A program made the translations under genes and the position numbers. Positions 1-6,554 of a DNA stretch of 12,016 bases are shown one piece after another. The DNA lies in contig JBOFHK010000033.1 of NCBI GenBank assembly GCA_051649605.1, positions 1 to 12,016 on the forward strand, in the 5' to 3' direction. Position 1 is the stretch's first letter; each line of letters begins with the position of its first letter. This stretch comes from Brevinema_A sp051649605. GTDB taxonomy: Bacteria > Spirochaetota > Brevinematia > Brevinematales > Brevinemataceae. The notes under the pieces were generated by a model. That model made no database searches and was not told the DNA's origin. It worked only from the letters and a program-made list of their open reading frames with translations.

Positions 1-503
1 TCAGCCCCTCCACTTTTTTTAGACAACCACTGTCTTTGTCTTTTGGGAGTCATTGTATAAATACGAGTGTAACCTTTGTCGCTAAATTCTTTCGTGACAT
101 CGTTGGTAATGGAAGAATCTATCTGAAATACTTTGAAGTTGCTTGATGAGGAAAGTATACCTTCGACAGTAGATAGGCAAACGATTTCATTCTTAAATAC
201 GATGTTCTCAGTCTTTCCATTGAAGGATACTACCCCGATTTTTTTATAGCTGTTTTTCCCTAGGAAGAGATTAGCAACAAATTTGCTACTGAACTTATCT
301 TCTGCTTCTGAATCAGTCTCCTGCCTCTCTTCATGTGTCCATTGGGTGAGTCCTCGGGTGGATCCGATTTGAGCAAGGGCGTCTTTGAGACCTGCATCTA
401 AGACTGCGTCGCCTGTCCCTTTGACCCCATTAGGTAGGTCAACAGCAGTGGAGCATGCTCAAAAAAGTAATAGTACGCTTAGTACCAATAGTGATTTCTT
501 CAT
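1..503 (-). pseudogene. Lipoprotein gene with in-frame TGA at codon 15, running off the left edge
   Basis: Reading leftward from ATG at 503-501, the frame is open to base 1 (about 167 codons) except for one TGA at 461-459. An AGGAGG ribosome site (516-511) sits 7 nt before the ATG. The translation begins MKKSLLVLSVLLLF, then the stop, then ACSTAVDLPNG. The stop therefore falls one residue before the Ala-Cys of a lipobox, where the two other lipoproteins here have Ile-Ser-Cys. After it the frame stays coding-like: 150 codons without a stop, two TGG Trp codons, and a lysine- and serine-rich C-terminal part. I do not recognise the family. The most likely explanation is a recent nonsense mutation or a sequence error. 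Recoding of UGA (Trp, Gly or selenocysteine) is possible but unsupported. G+C is raised locally (32 of 60 bases over 301-360). The C-terminus is outside the window. Confidence 0.7.
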
Positions 504-510
504 ATGAAAT

Positions 511-516
511 CCTCCT
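511..516 (-). promoter_or_regulatory. Strong Shine-Dalgarno of the interrupted lipoprotein gene
   Basis: AGGAGG on the minus strand, 7 nt before the ATG at 503. It fixes the start of the reading frame that holds the in-frame TGA, so that TGA cannot be dismissed as lying upstream of the real start. Confidence 0.75.
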
Positions 517-555
517 ATATTTTTAAATAATATCCCTTTTTAAATCAAAATAGAT

Positions 556-584
556 ATTATAGATATTGTTGTTGATTTATTTTT
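556..584 (-). promoter_or_regulatory. Possible promoter of the interrupted lipoprotein gene
   Basis: A perfect TATAAT (561-556, minus) lies about 50 nt before the ribosome site, downstream of the terminator at 629-662. The hexamer 17 nt upstream of it (584-579, AAAAAT) is a poor -35, so this is only a tentative call. Confidence 0.3.
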
Positions 585-628
585 ATTTCTTTTTATATTT
601 GTATTTCCTAATACTTACATTGCTTAAT

Positions 629-662
629 AAAAAAACTCATAAGTAATCCTTATGAGTTTTTT
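629..662 (-). terminator. Rho-independent terminator, possibly bidirectional
   Basis: An 8-bp stem CTCATAAG/CTTATGAG (636-643 with 649-656) is extended by A-T pairs on both sides and has a 5-nt loop. It is followed by seven Ts on the minus strand and six on the plus strand. On the minus strand it closes the unit that starts at the promoter near 861-889. It lies 126 nt before the lipoprotein start at 503. Confidence 0.8.
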
Positions 663-854
663 ATGGTATTATAAAATAGGCGTAAAAAAAGCTTATAGGG
701 CTACATGTGTTCACCCTTCAGAGCTATGATTATACACCATATATCCCTTTACGGACATACAAAACCGCTATGAGCGTTATTGTAATATTATCCGTATAGG
801 ATATACGTGTATGTTTTGAAACATAAAGTGCATAAATCAGTCCAAAGGGTGAAG
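629..854 (-). ncRNA. Structured small RNA, 6S-like rod
   Basis: A minus-strand transcript is predicted from a TTGATA-17-TATAAT promoter to the terminator at 629-662, with no open frame in it. Nearly the whole 853-710 stretch folds on itself. A 9-bp closing stem pairs 853-845 with 718-710. A bubble follows, whose 5' side holds a small hairpin (about 824-811). Nested helices then pair 812-808 with 736-732, 805-799 with 746-740, 796-791 with 755-750, 784-780 with 762-758, and 776-773 with 769-766 at the tip. A closing stem, a central bubble and a long bulged apical stem are the layout of 6S RNA, which binds the sigma-70 RNA polymerase holoenzyme. The predicted 5' end coincides with the closing stem. 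I recognise the shape, not a conserved primary sequence. A cis-acting leader of the lipoprotein gene is an alternative. Confidence 0.55.
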
Positions 855-860
855 AATTTT

Positions 861-889
861 ATTATATATTAAAACACTATTTTTATCAA
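861..889 (-). promoter_or_regulatory. Sigma-70 promoter of the structured RNA
   Basis: On the minus strand, TTGATA (889-884), a 17-nt spacer and a perfect TATAAT (866-861) predict a start near 854. That is the first base before the closing stem of the folded RNA. Confidence 0.75.
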
Positions 890-897
890 TAGTATTT

Positions 898-1029
898 TAA
901 TATATTTTACACTAAAAATTACGATACACTATACAGAAACTTATATCAATAGGAGACTAATTAGGAAAGAGAATATTTAAAAATAAAAAATAAATGATCT
1001 TTTTTTACTGAATAGAAAAAATTGTAAAA
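898..1029. other. AT-rich spacer without a recognisable gene
   Basis: No coding frame, tRNA or repeat is seen here. An isolated AGGAG-like string near 951-955 is not followed by a usable start codon. Confidence 0.5.
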
Positions 1030-1072
1030 ATCCCTAGGACAATAAATAGCTTATATTTATTATTCTAGGGAT
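1030..1072 (-). terminator. Terminator of the arylsulfotransferase-like gene
   Basis: Arms of 19 nt (1030-1048 and 1054-1072) pair with one G-T wobble and one mismatch around a 5-nt loop. On the minus strand the stem is followed by TTTTTACAATTTTTT. It lies 30 nt past the stop codon of the gene ending at 1102. Confidence 0.85.
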
Positions 1073-1101
1073 ATTGTTTTGAGAATATTTATTAAAAGTG
1101 A

Positions 1102-2751
1102 CTAATCGATCGATCGGTAGACGCTAGGATAAATTGCATTATAATCGGCACGATATACAAAAACACCATTTTGGATTAAGCGGGAGGTAGGGCAGGCTAT
1201 CGGTAAAGAAATATCACTTTCCCCAGCCCCTTGATGGATTAATTCTAAACGGAGATCAAAGAGAAGTTTTTTTTGCTGATCGACTTCGATATAGGTAAAT
1301 GGTACTCTTGTACCAAATACACCAACATAACTACCGAAAGGAGTTTGATCCATATCAGAAACGATTTGTGAGTAAACTAGTGTATTATTAGTGTCTTGAT
1401 GACGATATTCCCATTTTATTGAGGCGGTCATTGTCTCTTCGTTGACAGTAAATACCAAAAGGCGTGATCCTTCTTGTGGAGAGAGACCGTCATTACCAGA
1501 GTTATCAAAGACCATAAAAGTATTATTGGACAAGAAAGTCAAAGCATGAGGATGATCGGGGCCTTTAGCTCCCTTAAGAATATAAGGTTTTAAAGCAGGG
1601 ATATTATAGACATAATCAATTTCTTCAGGTAAATTGTAAAAAATTAAATTTTCGGTAGGGAGGACATAATCGTCTCTTATAAAAATCCATTTTAATAGCT
1701 GTGTTTTGTAGTCAAAAGCAAAAATCCCATGCTGGCGGAAAGAAAAATAAATTATCTCTTTTGCTTCGTCAAAACTAAAGGCATTGATATGAGCCCAGTC
1801 AATGGCATTTTGATTAGGGGGCATCCCAGGATAACGAATCTCTGATTTGAATTCATCAAAAGGATTCTCTTCGGAATCAAAAATAAATTTTTCTAATCCT
1901 GTATTGTCCTTAGGATCGTTATTAACGGTTTTTCTAATCCAATCCCCGATGCGAATTTCTTGGATAATCTTACCTTTGGGGTCTAGTTCTAAAATAGTAT
2001 CTTCGACGCCGTATTGAGATTTATCCAAGACAAGGATATTTCCATTGGAACGGCTAAACATATCATGATGAAATCGTTTATCGGCTTCTGGAATCGTATA
2101 ACGATGAGTTTTTGGACCTTGAATGGTGTTAATTTTTTTACCGAGCATATTGAATGTTAAAACTTCAGGCTTTACGGTATTTAAGATAGAGAATATGACT
2201 TCTCCATCTTGGGTAGTAAATTTCATCCCATGAAGCTCGTCTTTACTTTGTAAGTACCACCGAATTTTTCCATAATTATCGGTAGCGAAAAGATCTGTCA
2301 ACGTACCGACAGGGTTAAAGAAATCTAAAAAATTAGCTCGCTCTGGAGAATCAATTCGTTGGTTACTTAGTACGGTGATTGATTTGATGATTTTGGGAAC
2401 TGTATTGGTAATAACAATCTGAATTTGTTTTTCTAAAGAGGGGGTACTAATTATTACGGTATTGGTGTAATCAAAGTATAGACCCAAAATAGGAAATACG
2501 GTATTGGTCGAATTGTCCCATGTATAAGAAATATCGGAATCATCCTGCCCTTTAACGGTAATGGTTAAGCTATCTTTTGAGGGACTAAGATGAAGCTCGG
2601 CAGAAAGGGGAGCGTTTCCATAGGGATTAATTTTGAGGAACTTAGTTGATTTACTAATAATCAAATTGTCAGCGATCTGATCCAAAGGAGTATTTTGGGG
2701 TGTACAAGAAATAAACAAAAATCCTATGAGAAGAGAAAATAAAATATGCAT
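1102..2751 (-). CDS. Arylsulfotransferase (ASST)-family lipoprotein
   Basis: A 549-residue protein. Met at 2751 is chosen as the start because it begins a compact lipoprotein signal (MHILFSLLIGFLFISC, modified Cys16) and has AAGGA 8 nt upstream. The in-frame ATG at 2793 lies in the loop of the preceding terminator. The sequence follows the bacterial ASST pattern: FHHDMF then NGNILVLDK (about 228-244), DWAHINAFSFD (319-329), IYFSFRQHGIFAFDY (334-348) and HPHALTFL (400-407) before a VFDNSGNDG stretch. In characterised ASST three His and one Arg act in PAPS-independent sulfate transfer between phenols. By position, His228/229, His321, Arg339 and His400/402 are the candidates here. The lipid anchor points to the cell envelope. 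The family call is fairly secure; the substrate is unknown. Confidence 0.8.
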   Translation of the reverse strand: MHILFSLLIGFLFISCTPQNTPLDQIADNLIISKSTKFLKINPYGNAPLSAELHLSPSKDSLTITVKGQDDSDISYTWDNSTNTVFPILGLYFDYTNTVIISTPSLEKQIQIVITNTVPKIIKSITVLSNQRIDSPERANFLDFFNPVGTLTDLFATDNYGKIRWYLQSKDELHGMKFTTQDGEVIFSILNTVKPEVLTFNMLGKKINTIQGPKTHRYTIPEADKRFHHDMFSRSNGNILVLDKSQYGVEDTILELDPKGKIIQEIRIGDWIRKTVNNDPKDNTGLEKFIFDSEENPFDEFKSEIRYPGMPPNQNAIDWAHINAFSFDEAKEIIYFSFRQHGIFAFDYKTQLLKWIFIRDDYVLPTENLIFYNLPEEIDYVYNIPALKPYILKGAKGPDHPHALTFLSNNTFMVFDNSGNDGLSPQEGSRLLVFTVNEETMTASIKWEYRHQDTNNTLVYSQIVSDMDQTPFGSYVGVFGTRVPFTYIEVDQQKKLLFDLRLELIHQGAGESDISLPIACPTSRLIQNGVFVYRADYNAIYPSVYRSID

Positions 2752-2774
2752 GGTATTAATCCTTGTATAAAAAT

Positions 2775-2809
2775 TTTTAAGCTGCAGTATCAACTACTGC
2801 AGCTTAAAA
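2775..2809 (-). terminator. Terminator of the downstream ferritin-like gene
   Basis: A perfect 15-bp stem (2775-2789 with 2795-2809) with a 5-nt loop. On the minus strand it is followed by TTTTT just past the arm. It lies 25 nt after the stop codon at 2835 and only 23 nt before the arylsulfotransferase start at 2751, so that gene depends on read-through or on a promoter embedded here. Confidence 0.8.
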
Positions 2810-2834
2810 TATTAACTAGATAAGACTAATCTTT

Positions 2835-3284
2835 TTACTTCTCGAGAAGTTCTTCAAAAAGCTCTTCGATGTCATTAAGGGCTTGTTGTTCGTCAAGAAC
2901 GGATACTTTTTGGAGAAGTTTTTTAGCAGTATAGGCCTCATCAGAGTGATCTTGAAGGATATGCAATACAAAAGGCATAACTCCTTCTTTTTTTTCGCTG
3001 ATGACTTGGTCTTTGATCGCTAATACGCGGTCAATAGCTTCTTTTTCGAGAGTCAAATATTTTTTAACAATCTCAGTTATAGTCATATTACCTTGGATTT
3101 CATCGTATTTATCAAGTGTTTTTGCATAAGAAAATGCATGTTCGCAATCTTCTCGAGCTTGTGCCAAAAAGAATTCGGCTGCTTTGAGGTAACCAGCTTT
3201 TTGAGCGTGGATTGCAAGGTCAATAAAGCACTTTACTGCTTCCATTTCTTTTAAGACTTCGTCTTTCATTAATTGTAATGCCAT
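2835..3284 (-). CDS. Ferritin-like four-helix protein, paralogue 1
   Basis: 149 residues, ATG at 3284 with AGGAG 6 nt upstream, TAA stop. The all-helical pattern and spaced acidic and histidine residues suggest a ferritin/rubrerythrin-like di-iron fold: EVLKEMEAVKCF (9-20) on helix 1, EDCEH (45-49) on helix 2, LEKEA (79-83) on helix 3 and QDHSDE (111-116) on helix 4. The helix 2 motif puts Asp46 where ferritins usually have the Glu of ExxH. Cys19 and Cys47 are shared with the neighbouring paralogue. The C-terminus is acidic (ALNDIEELFEELLEK). No rubredoxin-type Cys pairs are present. Role in iron storage or peroxide handling is inference; the exact family is not recognised. It is followed by a strong terminator and has its own palindromic promoter. 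Confidence 0.7.
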   Translation of the reverse strand: MALQLMKDEVLKEMEAVKCFIDLAIHAQKAGYLKAAEFFLAQAREDCEHAFSYAKTLDKYDEIQGNMTITEIVKKYLTLEKEAIDRVLAIKDQVISEKKEGVMPFVLHILQDHSDEAYTAKKLLQKVSVLDEQQALNDIEELFEELLEK

Positions 3285-3292
3285 AAAAATCT

Positions 3293-3334
3293 CCTGTATA
3301 ATAAAATTATATATTTATAATTTTATTATACAGG
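3293..3334. repeat. Perfect 19-bp inverted repeat over the ferritin-like promoter (likely operator)
   Basis: Arms 3293-3311 and 3316-3334 are exact reverse complements (CCTGTATAATAAAATTATA) around a 4-nt centre. The element covers the minus-strand -10 and the predicted start site, and its gene-proximal end touches the AGGAG ribosome site. The transcript would start inside it, so it cannot form the full RNA hairpin; a DNA operator is more likely. It is not an exact Fur or PerR box. Confidence 0.75.
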
Positions 3335-3353
3335 ATTATCTATTGTGAGTCAA
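3325..3353 (-). promoter_or_regulatory. Sigma-70 promoter of ferritin-like paralogue 1
   Basis: TTGACT (3353-3348), a 17-nt spacer and TATAAT (3330-3325) with a preceding TG. The predicted start is near 3318, about 34 nt before the ATG at 3284. Confidence 0.8.
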
Positions 3354-3385
3354 GAGTTCTTTTAGTGTTCCGCTAAGGGTGAATT

Positions 3386-3847
3386 CTAATCTTGAGTTTC
3401 TTCTTCGTCGTCTTCAAAAAGCTCTTCAATATCAGATAGAGCGTCTGATGAGAATAGAATTTCAATTTTTTGGAGAAGTTTTTTTGCTTTATAGCAATCT
3501 TCACTATGCCGAGACATCATATCTGTTAAAAAAGGATAGACACTACGGATATTTTTATCTTTAGCTTCTTTATACATTTCGCTAATTCGTTCAATGGCAC
3601 TATATTCTAGCTCATAATATGATTTGGTGATATCGATGATTGTTCGATCTTTTGAGGAGGGAGTGTAGTCTTTATCGATTTCTCTTGCATAAAGAAACGC
3701 ATGTTTACAATCTTCTTGAGCTTCAGAAAGAAAAAACTGAGCAGCCTTTGTGTAGCCTGATTTTTGTGCCTCAATAGCGTACTCGATGAAACATTTTACC
3801 GCTTCCATTTCTTTGAGAACTTCACCTTTGATTGATTCTAGTGCCAT
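3386..3847 (-). CDS. Ferritin-like four-helix protein, paralogue 2
   Basis: 153 residues, ATG at 3847 with AGGAGG 6 nt upstream, TAG stop. By eye, 41 of the first 59 residues match the next gene downstream, including EVLKEMEAVKCFI (9-21), EDCKH (45-49) and HAF. Similarity falls in the middle and returns in KKLLQK and ALSDIEELFE near the end. Helix 3 has LEYSAIE (80-86) and helix 4 has RHSEDC (113-118). The C-terminal tail is strongly acidic (FEDDEEETQD). The pair arose by tandem duplication. This copy has no clear terminator after it, while the next copy has its own promoter, so the two may be expressed both together and separately. A ferritin-like role is inferred from fold pattern only. Confidence 0.7.
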   Translation of the reverse strand: MALESIKGEVLKEMEAVKCFIEYAIEAQKSGYTKAAQFFLSEAQEDCKHAFLYAREIDKDYTPSSKDRTIIDITKSYYELEYSAIERISEMYKEAKDKNIRSVYPFLTDMMSRHSEDCYKAKKLLQKIEILFSSDALSDIEELFEDDEEETQD

Positions 3848-3853
3848 AGATGG

Positions 3854-3859
3854 CCTCCT
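3854..3859 (-). promoter_or_regulatory. Shine-Dalgarno of ferritin-like paralogue 2
   Basis: AGGAGG on the minus strand, 6 nt before the ATG at 3847. It settles the start, which matches the MAL start of the paralogue. Confidence 0.8.
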
Positions 3860-3944
3860 ATAATATTTTTATTTTCTAATCTATTGATTATCTTTTATAA
3901 ATATACTAAGATTCTTAAAGAAGGGCAAAAATAATTCAAAATAG

Positions 3945-3973
3945 TTGACAAAAAATTAAAAATAGGGTATTTA
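3945..3973 (+). promoter_or_regulatory. Promoter of glgB-acpS
   Basis: A consensus TTGACA (3945-3950), a 17-nt spacer and TATTTA (3968-3973) lie 45 nt before the glgB start. No second convincing promoter was found on the minus strand for the divergent ferritin-like gene. Confidence 0.65.
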
Positions 3974-4018
3974 AAATAAGTAAATGAGTAAGTATATCTA
4001 ATAAAAAAAGAAGGTAAT

Positions 4019-6166
4019 ATGTTAATGAATGATCTGTGGAAAAAAATTAAAAAAGACCCTTTTGGGATTTTGGGACTTCAAAATAACCAAGGTTCGTATT
4101 CAGTGAAAATTTTGAATGGGCAGGTTGATGAACTAATCCTCTGTGATAAAAATTCCTCACAGGAATATCCTTTATTCCGAGATAAATATGGTTTTTTCAA
4201 CTGGGAAGGGAAGCAAGCTTTAGACTATGTGATTAAAAATCGTAAAAATAATCAAGAGTGGATCGAGCAAGATCCTTATTTGTTTGGTTCAGTGATTAGT
4301 GAATTTGACCTCTATCTATTTTCCGAGGGAACACACCGAAGGATTTGGGAAGTTTTAGGCTCTCATGTTATCGAACACCAAGGAGCTACTGGCACAGTAT
4401 TTGCTGTTTGGGCACCTCATGCCATTAGTGTTCGGCTTATTGGTGAGTTTAATGGTTGGGATCACAATCGCTTTTATATGCGTCTTCGAGGCTCGACAGG
4501 GATTTGGGAGTTTTTTGTTCCTGACCTTACCGATCCTGTCCTATATAAATTTGCAGTCGAAAGTTATAATGGGGTAATCGTAGAAAAGAGTGATCCTTAT
4601 GCCGTATATGCCGAACTACGCCCCAATACTGCTTCTATCTCTTATAGTTTAGGGGGATATGAATGGGAAGATCAAGCATGGATGGATATTCGTAACCGTG
4701 GTATTGATCGCCCCTTAAGTATTTATGAATGTCATTTAGATTCGTGGATTAGAGACGATGATAATAAAGCATTTTCTTATAGAGATTTGGCAGCTCCTTT
4801 AGCAGAATATATTTTGGAACACGGATTTACTCATATAGAATTAATGCCTATTACGGAATATCCTTTTGATGGTTCTTGGGGTTATCAGGTTACAGGTTAT
4901 TATGCTGTAACTTCTCGTTATGGAACACCTCATGATTTTATGTATTTTGTTGATTATATGCACCAACAAGGGATAGGGATTATTTTGGATTGGGTTCCTG
5001 CCCATTTTCCTAGTGATGCTCATGGATTGGCTAATTTTGATGGGACTTGTCTCTACGAACACGAAGATGAACGTTTGGGCTGGCATCATGATTGGGGTAC
5101 TTATATTTTTAATTATGGTAGAAAAGAAGTACGACAATTTTTAGTGGGTAGTGCTTTATTTTGGATGGATATGTATCATATTGATGGACTCCGCGTAGAT
5201 GCAGTAGCTTCTATGTTGTATTTGGACTATTCTCGAAAAGAGGGAGAATGGATTCCCAATAGATACGGGGGGCGGGAAAATTTAGAAGCAATTGAATTTT
5301 TACAATCTCTTCACGCTGAGATTGATCGCTATTATCCTCAAGTAATGACTATTGCCGAAGAATCTACATCCTATTTAGGGGTAACCGCTCCAACGATAAT
5401 GGGAGGATTAGGGTTTACTTATAAGTGGAATATGGGTTGGATGAACGATACGCTCCGATATTTTGGAGTAGATCCGCTCTTTCGTTCTTGGCATCACGGC
5501 GAAATTACGTTTTCCTTGATTTATGCTTTTAGTGAGCGTTTTATTCTTCCTTTTTCTCATGATGAGGTTGTTCATGGAAAAGGCTCTTTACTGGATCGGA
5601 TGCCTGGTTCAGAATGGGAAAAATTTGCCAATCTTCGTCTCATGTATACTTATATGTGGGGGCATCCTGGAAAAAAATTATTGTTTGCAGGGCAGGAATG
5701 GGCACCTTGGCAGGAATGGAGTGAATCACGTTCTATTGATTGGCACTTAAATCAATACCATCTTCATGCAGGAATGAGACAAGTAATTAAAGATCTCAAT
5801 CACATCTATCAAAACGAAACAGCATTATATCAGCTTGATACCAATCCCTATACTTTTACTTGGTTGGATTGTGATAACAAAGATTCAGGGCTTCTGATGT
5901 GGATAAGACGAGATTCTCACAATAATCAAGTGTTGATTGTCCTCAATCTTAATACGATTGTAAAGATTAATTACCGAATTGGTGTACCAAGTAAGGGTGC
6001 CTATCAGGAAATGATTAATACGGATCGTTCTATTTATGGAGGGGCAAATATTCTTAATGCAGAATATATCCATACGGATGATTTTTCTTGGCAAGGACAG
6101 GAGCATTCATTAGTATTTAATATTGGGCCTCTTGCTGCTGTTATTTTTAAAATCTATCCTCATTAA
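4019..6166 (+). CDS. glgB: 1,4-alpha-glucan branching enzyme
   Basis: 715 residues, a normal length for the enzyme that makes alpha-1,6 branches in glycogen. An N-terminal region is followed by a CBM48-type domain (about 121-215, with VWAPHA and EFNGWD), then the GH13 barrel from about 234. The barrel shows YECHLDSW, ELMPITEYPFDGSWGYQ (274-290), LDWVPAHFP (323-331), LRVDAV with the nucleophile Asp394, IAEEST with the acid/base Glu447, and FSHDEVVHGK with Asp515. The C-terminal beta domain is present. Two starts are possible: ATG 4019 is 4 nt after GAAGG and ATG 4025 is 10 nt after it, a difference of two residues. acpS follows 46 nt later in the same direction. No other glycogen gene is in the window. 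Confidence 0.97.
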   Translation: MLMNDLWKKIKKDPFGILGLQNNQGSYSVKILNGQVDELILCDKNSSQEYPLFRDKYGFFNWEGKQALDYVIKNRKNNQEWIEQDPYLFGSVISEFDLYLFSEGTHRRIWEVLGSHVIEHQGATGTVFAVWAPHAISVRLIGEFNGWDHNRFYMRLRGSTGIWEFFVPDLTDPVLYKFAVESYNGVIVEKSDPYAVYAELRPNTASISYSLGGYEWEDQAWMDIRNRGIDRPLSIYECHLDSWIRDDDNKAFSYRDLAAPLAEYILEHGFTHIELMPITEYPFDGSWGYQVTGYYAVTSRYGTPHDFMYFVDYMHQQGIGIILDWVPAHFPSDAHGLANFDGTCLYEHEDERLGWHHDWGTYIFNYGRKEVRQFLVGSALFWMDMYHIDGLRVDAVASMLYLDYSRKEGEWIPNRYGGRENLEAIEFLQSLHAEIDRYYPQVMTIAEESTSYLGVTAPTIMGGLGFTYKWNMGWMNDTLRYFGVDPLFRSWHHGEITFSLIYAFSERFILPFSHDEVVHGKGSLLDRMPGSEWEKFANLRLMYTYMWGHPGKKLLFAGQEWAPWQEWSESRSIDWHLNQYHLHAGMRQVIKDLNHIYQNETALYQLDTNPYTFTWLDCDNKDSGLLMWIRRDSHNNQVLIVLNLNTIVKINYRIGVPSKGAYQEMINTDRSIYGGANILNAEYIHTDDFSWQGQEHSLVFNIGPLAAVIFKIYPH

Positions 6167-6212
6167 AGGAGCTTATTAAAAAATTGAATCATATGGTATA
6201 GGACGGAGAAAG

Positions 6213-6554
6213 ATGTTAGGAATCGATTTAGTGGAAATTCTACGGATTCAGAAATTTATTGATACAAAAACCCCGGATAAACTACTGAGGATTTTTACTC
6301 ACAACGAAATCAAATATGCTCACGATTCTTACCATAAGTATCAACGTTATGCTGTTCGTTTTGCCATTAAAGAAGCTTTTTTTAAAATATTTCAATACGG
6401 TATTTTTAATGAAATAGAATTTAGTAAAGACCCTTCTCAAATAAAATTATATGGTACAACCTTACAAAAATGGCGGGATTCTGGTTCACCTCAAATTTTT
6501 GTAAGTGTTTCTCATACAGAGCATTATGCTGTAGCAATTTTACTTTTAAAGTAG
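6213..6554 (+). CDS. acpS: Holo-[acyl-carrier-protein] synthase
   Basis: 113 residues, slightly short for AcpS but complete. The enzyme moves 4'-phosphopantetheine from CoA to the serine of apo-ACP for fatty acid synthesis. Family motifs are present in order: MLGIDLVEI with the Mg-binding Asp5, RFAIKEAFFK (49-58) with Glu54, and the C-terminal SVSHTEHYAVAI (98-109). GGAG lies 4 nt before the ATG. It probably shares a transcript with glgB. Its last 9 nt overlap the 3' end of the convergent gph gene, and no terminator fits between them. Confidence 0.93.
   Translation: MLGIDLVEILRIQKFIDTKTPDKLLRIFTHNEIKYAHDSYHKYQRYAVRFAIKEAFFKIFQYGIFNEIEFSKDPSQIKLYGTTLQKWRDSGSPQIFVSVSHTEHYAVAILLLK

Noticed and set aside
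871..898. Hairpin with a mismatch and T-rich tail, as a plus-strand terminator for a rightward RNA
   Set aside because: It overlaps the -35 and spacer of a much better minus-strand promoter, and no good plus-strand promoter precedes the rod.
2749..2793. Upstream ATG at 2793 for the arylsulfotransferase gene
   Set aside because: It lies inside the loop of the preceding terminator and would add 14 residues before a compact lipoprotein signal; ATG 2751 has a ribosome site.
2764..2793. TTGATA-18-TATACA on the minus strand within the terminator as promoter of the arylsulfotransferase gene
   Set aside because: The -10 is weak and the predicted start would fall past the ribosome site, leaving the transcript without it.
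2835..2880. C-terminal encapsulin cargo peptide on the ferritin-like protein
   Set aside because: The shared DIEELFE tail does not resemble the known LTVGSL-type targeting peptides and no encapsulin gene is nearby.
3293..3334. RNA hairpin or thermometer hiding the ribosome site of the ferritin-like gene
   Set aside because: The strong promoter puts the RNA start inside the repeat, so the full stem cannot form in the transcript.
3375..3383. Nine-base AAGGGTGAA shared with the closing stem of the small RNA at 845-853
   Set aside because: Too short to be meaningful, and the surrounding sequence does not match.
4841..5137. Reading frame of about 98 codons on the minus strand inside glgB
   Set aside because: It lies wholly within conserved glgB coding sequence and has no ribosome site or recognisable protein features.
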